DNA from: Ruicaihuangia caeni
GTDB taxonomy: Bacteria; Actinomycetota; Actinomycetes; Actinomycetales; Microbacteriaceae
DNA length: 64,000 nucleotides
Direction of reading: 5' to 3'
NCBI RefSeq assembly: GCF_029952955.1
Contig: NZ_JASATX010000002.1
Location: forward strand, 181,220 to 245,219
Every line of letters begins with the position of its first letter. Position 1 is the first letter of the stretch. Shown piece after piece: positions 59,661 to 64,000 of this stretch. The notes beneath the pieces were generated by a model. That model saw only the letters and a program-made list of their open reading frames with translations, ran no database searches and was not told the DNA's origin. Both the position numbers and the translations under genes were made by a program.

Positions 59661-60707
59661 ATGGCCACGCGAATCGTCGGCCTCGACATCGGTGATGGCA
59701 GCATCCGCGCCGCCGAAGTCACCGCTGCGACCTCGTCGCGCCCGGCGCTCACCAAGCTGCGCCACATGCCGCTGCCCCACGGAGCGGTGCGCGGAGGTGA
59801 GGTGATCGAGCACAACACGGTCGTCACCGCCCTCAAGCAGTTGTGGGCCGATGGCAAGTTCAGGAGCCGTCGGGTCGTGCTCGGCATGGGCAACCAGAAG
59901 GTGATGGTGCGCGAGCTCACCGTGCAACGCGCCCCGCTCGAGCAGGTCAAGCAGGGCCTGCCCTTTCACGTGCAGGAGATGCTGCCCGTGCCGGTCGACG
60001 ATGCGCTGCTCGACTTCTACCCCGCCACCGAGGCGCAGGGCGAGCACGGGCCCGTCGTTAACGGTCTGCTCATCGCCGCGGTGAAAGAAGCGGTCGTGGC
60101 GAACGTCAAGGCGGTCGAGGCGGCGGGACTCACCCCGGCAGGGGTCGACCTCATCCCGTTCGCGCTGTACCGTGCGCTCGTGCCGAACCCCGTCGCGGGG
60201 CAGATCGTCGCGGTCATCGACGTCGGCTCGACCACCACCAACGTCGTCATCGCGCGCGGGCACGTGCCGCTGTTCGTGCGCATCGTGCCCATGGGCGGCG
60301 ACGACGTGACCAAGGCGCTGGTGCGCAGGCTCGAGCTCGATGCCGAGGATGCTGACACGCTGAAGCGCCGGCTCGGACTCGCGCTCGAAGGGGTCGCGCC
60401 CGAAGATGTGCACGCCGTCGAGGTGATCCGCGAGGCGACCAACGAACTGCTGCGCAGCATCTCGAACACGCTCGCCTACTTCTCCCACCAGCAGAAGGGC
60501 GCGGCGATCGACCGGATGTTCCTGGTCGGAGGCGGCGCCCAGTTGTCCGGGTTCAGCGAAGCTCTGATGGAGCTGACGCGCGCTGAGGTGCGCGACGGCG
60601 ATGTCTTCGTCGACCTGAAGGTCCCCGACACTGTGCGAGAGAGTGTCCCCGCCGAGCGGAGCCATTCGTTCGCGACGGCACTCGGCCTCGTGAGAGGAGC
60701 CCGCTGA
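59661..60707 (+). CDS. pilM: Type IV pilus assembly protein PilM
   Basis: A 348-residue actin-like cytoplasmic protein that recruits PilN-PilO to the assembly platform. Signature parts: VGLDIGDGSIRAAEVT (phosphate 1), VIDVGSTTTNVVIARG (phosphate 2), and MFLVGGGAQLSGFSEALMEL (adenosine region). ATG 59661 follows GGGGGG after a 95-bp gap that has no gene; the long upstream frame is spurious. It shares one base with pilN. Confidence 0.93.
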   Translation: MATRIVGLDIGDGSIRAAEVTAATSSRPALTKLRHMPLPHGAVRGGEVIEHNTVVTALKQLWADGKFRSRRVVLGMGNQKVMVRELTVQRAPLEQVKQGLPFHVQEMLPVPVDDALLDFYPATEAQGEHGPVVNGLLIAAVKEAVVANVKAVEAAGLTPAGVDLIPFALYRALVPNPVAGQIVAVIDVGSTTTNVVIARGHVPLFVRIVPMGGDDVTKALVRRLELDAEDADTLKRRLGLALEGVAPEDVHAVEVIREATNELLRSISNTLAYFSHQQKGAAIDRMFLVGGGAQLSGFSEALMELTRAEVRDGDVFVDLKVPDTVRESVPAERSHSFATALGLVRGAR

Positions 60708-61375
60708 TGGCACGCAACAACGGCTTGATCATCGGCCCTCCGGCACGTGCCGATCTCATGCCTCCCGAGGTCGGCCAGCGTGCCAAAGCTCGTACGACGC
60801 GCGGCCTCATGATGCTTGCGGTGGTCGCCGCGGTCGGCGTCGTCGTCGCGGGGTACCTCGTTGCCATGCGCTACAGCGACATCACCCGGGGCGCGCTCGA
60901 GCAGGCGCAGAACCGCACGATCGAGCTCCTCGGCGAACAGGCGAAGTACGGCGAGGCGAGCATTCTCGAGACCCAGATCGACCAGCTTCAGACCGCTCGA
61001 GAGTTCGGCATGAGAACCGAGGTGCTGTGGGCCGAGGTGCTCGCGCCAGCGCGAAAGCAGCTTCCGCCCGGCGCGAGGCTGGTGGCGCTCGACCTGCTTA
61101 CTGATGTGCCTTGGGCTGCTCCCATGGGTCCCTCCGGTCCTCTTCGTCAGCCGCGCGTGGCGAGCGTTGCCTTTCAGGTCGCCACGCCGGACTTGCCGAC
61201 GATGACAGATTGGTCGAGAGCCGTCGGCGAGATGAAGGGCGTCGCCGACGTGACCATTGACGCTTCCGTTTGGGAGAAGGAGCGGAATGCCTACGTCACC
61301 GTCATCACCATGAACGTCGACGGAGAGTGGCTCGCACAACGCTTCGCGGCTGACGAAGAGGAGGACGACCAATGA
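60707..61375 (+). CDS. pilN: PilN-like type IV pilus assembly protein
   Basis: A 222-residue bitopic membrane protein. The cytoplasmic N-terminus (ARNNGLIIGPPARADLMPPE) carries the short PilM-binding stretch with LMPPEV in place of the usual INLLP-type motif. It is followed by a helix (MMLAVVAAVGVVVAGYLVAM), a coiled coil (LEQAQNRTIELLGEQAKYGE) and a ferredoxin-like domain. Very acidic end (ADEEEDDQ). Overlaps pilM by one base and pilO by four. Confidence 0.85.
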   Translation: MARNNGLIIGPPARADLMPPEVGQRAKARTTRGLMMLAVVAAVGVVVAGYLVAMRYSDITRGALEQAQNRTIELLGEQAKYGEASILETQIDQLQTAREFGMRTEVLWAEVLAPARKQLPPGARLVALDLLTDVPWAAPMGPSGPLRQPRVASVAFQVATPDLPTMTDWSRAVGEMKGVADVTIDASVWEKERNAYVTVITMNVDGEWLAQRFAADEEEDDQ

Positions 61376-62070
61376 CCGCAACGAGGATGTGGGTCATCGG
61401 TGGTGCTGTCGTCGCGGCACTCGTCATCGTTCTGGGCTGGTTCCTGGCGGTGATGCCCGTGCTCGGCACTGCTACTGCGGCGACAGAGGAGCGTCGCACG
61501 GTCGAGGCGCTGAATGTCGCGCACGAGGCTCGCCTTGTCGAGATGCGGACGCAGCACGATAACCTCAGCGTCATTCGCGCGAAGGTCGATACGCTCCGCG
61601 AGACGCTTCCCGCGTCCTGGCAATACGAAGATCTCGTGGATTACCTCGCGAATGCCGCGGGCAACAACGCGACGCACATCGTCTCGTTCTTATTCGAAGA
61701 GGGCGAGGCGCCTGAAGCCGAGGCCGTCCCCGCCCCGGCGACGGCTGCTCCTCAAGAGCCAAATGCAGGCGAAGGCTCCGCCAGCGAAGGGTCGACTAAC
61801 GACGGAGGGGCTGCAGCGCAGCCCAACGCGGTTCCGGTGCAGGTGTCGGTTCCTGAAGGGTTGCACTCTATTCCGTTCACCATGACGGTCGATGCCGATG
61901 AGGAAGGCTTCATCGGCTTCTTGAACGCGCTGCAGTCGTCGGACAGGCTCGTACTCGCAACGTCGACGTCATGGTCGCTCGAAGGCGGCTCCGACGGTGG
62001 CCCAGGCGGCACGGTCGCGGGTTTCCTGTACGTGGTACCCGACGCTCAAGCGATCGCTGGGGCAGGCTAG
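61372..62070 (+). CDS. pilO: PilO-like type IV pilus assembly protein
   Basis: A 232-residue bitopic protein: one N-terminal helix (MWVIGGAVVAALVIVLGWFL), a coiled coil (EERRTVEALNVAHEARLVEM) and a C-terminal ferredoxin-like domain (SIPFTMTVDADEEGFIGFLN). A Glu/Ala/Pro-rich insert (residues about 104-150) splits the coil from the domain. The pair with PilN is the standard alignment complex. No PilQ secretin or PilP follows, as expected in a single-membrane organism. Last gene of the pilus run. Confidence 0.85.
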   Translation: MTATRMWVIGGAVVAALVIVLGWFLAVMPVLGTATAATEERRTVEALNVAHEARLVEMRTQHDNLSVIRAKVDTLRETLPASWQYEDLVDYLANAAGNNATHIVSFLFEEGEAPEAEAVPAPATAAPQEPNAGEGSASEGSTNDGGAAAQPNAVPVQVSVPEGLHSIPFTMTVDADEEGFIGFLNALQSSDRLVLATSTSWSLEGGSDGGPGGTVAGFLYVVPDAQAIAGAG

Positions 62071-62241
62071 TTCGCCGACAGAGCTCATCGGTGCCCACGT
62101 CGACCTCTTTCGGGAACGGAAGGTCGCCGCTGAATCGACGCTTCGCAGCCGGTGGCGAGGCGCACTCACGTTGCTAAAGTGCAAACATCGCGACGGTTCG
62201 CCGATGATGGCACCGTCTTTGCGCACAGGGTAGGAGCCGAC

Positions 62242-63411
62242 ATGAGCAACGAGACCCCGCACCGCGACGAGCCGTCGCGCGACCCCGAATTCGGTGGAGA
62301 CGAGATCATCCGCCCAGCCGACGAATCCGGTCGCACGCCATCTGATGACCCGCTTCGCGACGCCGCCGAGGCGCCCTCTGAAGACGACGCGTTGCGTGCC
62401 GCCGCCGAGCACGACGCGCGTCGAGCGGAGGCTGAGCGCATGGCAGCGCGTGACGATGCCGAACGCGAAGCCGGGTTCGAGTCGGCGATGAACCGGGACG
62501 ACGAAGACCTCGGCGCCGGACCCGGTGTCGCCCATGGAGCGACGCCCGTGTCCGACGAGGCCGACCGCCGAGGCGAGCCGACGCCGCTCATCGAACCGGC
62601 ATCCGCCCCGGCCTACACTCCGGCGCCGCCGCCGCCCGCGCCCGTTGCGCCCGGCGCTGCCGGTGTCGCCGACGATCGCGATTGGGATGCCGGTACCCCG
62701 GCGACCGTTCAGGCCTCATCTGAGACCGTGGCTCCGACCACCGCTGAACCCGTCGCCAGCGCGCCCGAGTCCGTACCGGCGGGGGCCACGGCCGCGTACA
62801 CCGCTGCGGCCGCCACCACCGCTTATCCCTCCGCTCCCGCAGAGCCGGTGCAGCCGCAGGTGGTCTACGTCACCCAGCCGAACCCGCCCCGTGACCGGGG
62901 GAACCGCGGCATCGGAGCGCTGCTCGCCATCGCCGCCGCCATCATCTTCGCGCTGCTCTACGCCGGGGCTGCCATGCTGCTGATCACCGTCGTGAACCAG
63001 GGCGTGTTCGAGGTCGACTCCGTCACCTCGTTCTTCCTGAACGCCGCGTTCTGGGTACCGGTCGCCGTGTTCGCCGTCACCTATGTGCTGCTGGCGGTGC
63101 TCGTCAACAGGGCCGGTTGGTGGGCACACGCGCTCGGTGGCCTCGTGGTCGCGCTCCTCACGTACTTCTCGTTCGTGGCGGTCGCGGTCTGGAGCGCCGG
63201 CGGCACGGTCGACGACTTCCGCCGCCTCGACCTCTGGTTCCACCCGCTCGCAGTGTCGGTATTCGTGCTGGCGCGGGAGGTTCCCATCTGGTTCGGAGCG
63301 GCGAGCGGAGCGCGCGGCCGACGCGTCCGTGCCCGGAACATCGAGGCGCGAGAGCAGTACGATCGTGAGCAGGCCGCAGCGCGAGCCGAGGCGAACATCG
63401 CATACCGCTGA
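62242..63411 (+). CDS. Membrane protein with long acidic disordered N-terminus
   Basis: A 389-residue protein from ATG 62242 (MSNETPHRDEPSRDPEFGGD), set by TAGGAG eight bases upstream. Residues 1-225 are acidic, Ala/Pro/Glu-rich and disordered. Four membrane helices follow (GIGALLAIAAAIIFALLYAG, FFLNAAFWVPVAVFAVTYVL, AHALGGLVVALLTYFSFVAV, LDLWFHPLAVSVFVLAREVP), then a basic end (GRRVRARNIEAREQYDREQA). I do not recognise the function. It lies between the pilus genes and rpsL and is transcribed separately from at least rpsL. Confidence 0.8.
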   Translation: MSNETPHRDEPSRDPEFGGDEIIRPADESGRTPSDDPLRDAAEAPSEDDALRAAAEHDARRAEAERMAARDDAEREAGFESAMNRDDEDLGAGPGVAHGATPVSDEADRRGEPTPLIEPASAPAYTPAPPPPAPVAPGAAGVADDRDWDAGTPATVQASSETVAPTTAEPVASAPESVPAGATAAYTAAAATTAYPSAPAEPVQPQVVYVTQPNPPRDRGNRGIGALLAIAAAIIFALLYAGAAMLLITVVNQGVFEVDSVTSFFLNAAFWVPVAVFAVTYVLLAVLVNRAGWWAHALGGLVVALLTYFSFVAVAVWSAGGTVDDFRRLDLWFHPLAVSVFVLAREVPIWFGAASGARGRRVRARNIEAREQYDREQAAARAEANIAYR

Positions 63412-63421
63412 TCGCAGCGAC

Positions 63422-63471
63422 TCTCGCGGCGGGGGTCGCGAGAATCCCTGCCGCGGCTCGTTCAGCCGCGG
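63422..63471 (+). terminator. Two hairpins after the membrane protein gene
   Basis: TCTCGCG and CGCGAGA (63422-63443), then CCGCGGCT and AGCCGCGG (63451-63471) with a five-base loop. Together they should end transcription ahead of rpsL. The rest of the 376-bp gap holds the rpsL promoter and leader, and no gene. Confidence 0.7.
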
Positions 63472-63537
63472 TCGAGCGCGCCGATGAACACGGGTGCCCA
63501 CCGCATCCGTTCACAGTGAATACGCGGCTGGAAGCAT

Positions 63538-63567
63538 TTGACCGGCCTGCCTGCGCGCGACTATTCT
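63538..63567 (+). promoter_or_regulatory. Promoter of the rpsL (str) operon
   Basis: TTGACC (63538-63543), an 18-base spacer and TATTCT (63562-63567). The leader to GTG 63788 is about 215 bases, long enough for regulation, but I identify no known element. Confidence 0.65.
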
Positions 63568-63787
63568 TGCTCGGGTGTGTGCTTCGGCACCCGTTCGTGC
63601 GTGCCTGAAAACGATACGTGAGAACAGCGGAGGCCGCACCGAAGTCGGGTTGCGTCACGGGTTCATCCCCGCGAGCGGCCCCCACGGCATACTCACCGCG
63701 AGATCCGCGACGCTCGTCGCGGACGGTGGGTCTGATGACGAACATCGAACCGCTGTCACCGTGCAGCACCAACAAGGAGCAATTTCA

Positions 63788-64000
63788 GTGCCAACTATTC
63801 AGCAGTTGGTCCGAAAGGGTCGCACGCCCAAGGTCGCGAAGACCAAGGCGCCCGCCCTGAAGGCCAACCCCCAGCAGCGCGGCGTGTGCACGCGTGTGTA
63901 CACGACCACCCCGAAGAAGCCGAACTCGGCCCTTCGCAAGGTCGCCCGCGTGAAGCTCTCCAACGGCACCGAGGTCACCGCCTACATCCCCGGCGAGGGC
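63788..64000 (+). CDS. rpsL: Ribosomal protein S12, cut by window edge
   Basis: The first 71 codons of S12 from GTG 63788 ([20 protein letters not shown]), with AAGGAG as ribosome binding site. S12 is part of the decoding centre. The loop [12 protein letters not shown] keeps Lys43, the streptomycin-sensitive residue; the second resistance site is outside the window. It would normally be followed by rpsG, fusA and tuf. Confidence 0.97.
   Translation, partial: MPTIQQLVRKGRTPKVAKTKAPALKANPQQRGVCTRVYTTTPKKPNSALRKVARVKLSNGTEVTAYIPGEG

Overview
The window is high-GC, densely coding DNA from an actinobacterium, most likely a member of the Microbacteriaceae. The indications are TTG-started rpoB and rpoC of the actinobacterial type, many GTG starts, many leaderless promoters (TANNNT six bases before the start codon), and a gene neighbourhood running from rpoB-rpoC to rpsL. 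No rRNA, tRNA, transposase, integrase or CRISPR array was seen.

Layout. 1-12757: mostly minus-strand housekeeping genes, namely a 5'-truncated-by-window Lhr helicase, an esterase, a frameshifted DUF421/YetF gene, a Nudix-like protein, a DEAD-box RNA helicase, a ComB-like protein, GNAT, SprT-like, TPR, a PQQ-type sugar dehydrogenase and a spermidine synthase-like protein. A repeat-rich gap lies at 3312-3977. 12995-20364: rpoB and rpoC, followed by two hairpins. 20665-25812: a membrane protein, then a two-component system and an ABC exporter. The histidine kinase to exporter cassette lies between two copies of a 64-bp palindromic repeat.

26050-50834 is the most unusual part. It joins a minimal type VII secretion-like set (FHA-fused EssC/FtsK ATPase, a WXG100-like protein, a second small coiled-coil protein, a membrane-spanning candidate substrate and accessory proteins) to a row of genes in the order Ser/Thr kinase, 2082-residue Ig/FN3-like surface protein, MoxR ATPase, DUF58, transglutaminase-like protein, FHA protein. 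That order matches the PFNA cluster (pkb2-fn3-aaa-atp-duf58-tgm-prpC) described in Bifidobacterium. The transglutaminase core here has lost its catalytic Cys and His. A DUF559/AbiEi-like gene with different codon use, bounded by inverted 20-bp palindromes, sits inside the locus.

51022-62070 is a compact type IV pilus locus: pilB, pilT, pilC, pilA, three minor pilin-like genes, the prepilin peptidase, pilM, pilN and pilO. A palindromic motif (CCCCGYATTGGGGG) precedes the kinase operon, the pilB operon and pilA, which suggests shared control of the two surface systems. 62242-64000 holds an acidic membrane protein, two hairpins, a promoter and the first 71 codons of rpsL.

Taken together, the 43 kb between rpoC and rpsL is a cell-surface island (signalling, secretion, giant surface protein, pili) placed between two core information-processing operons.
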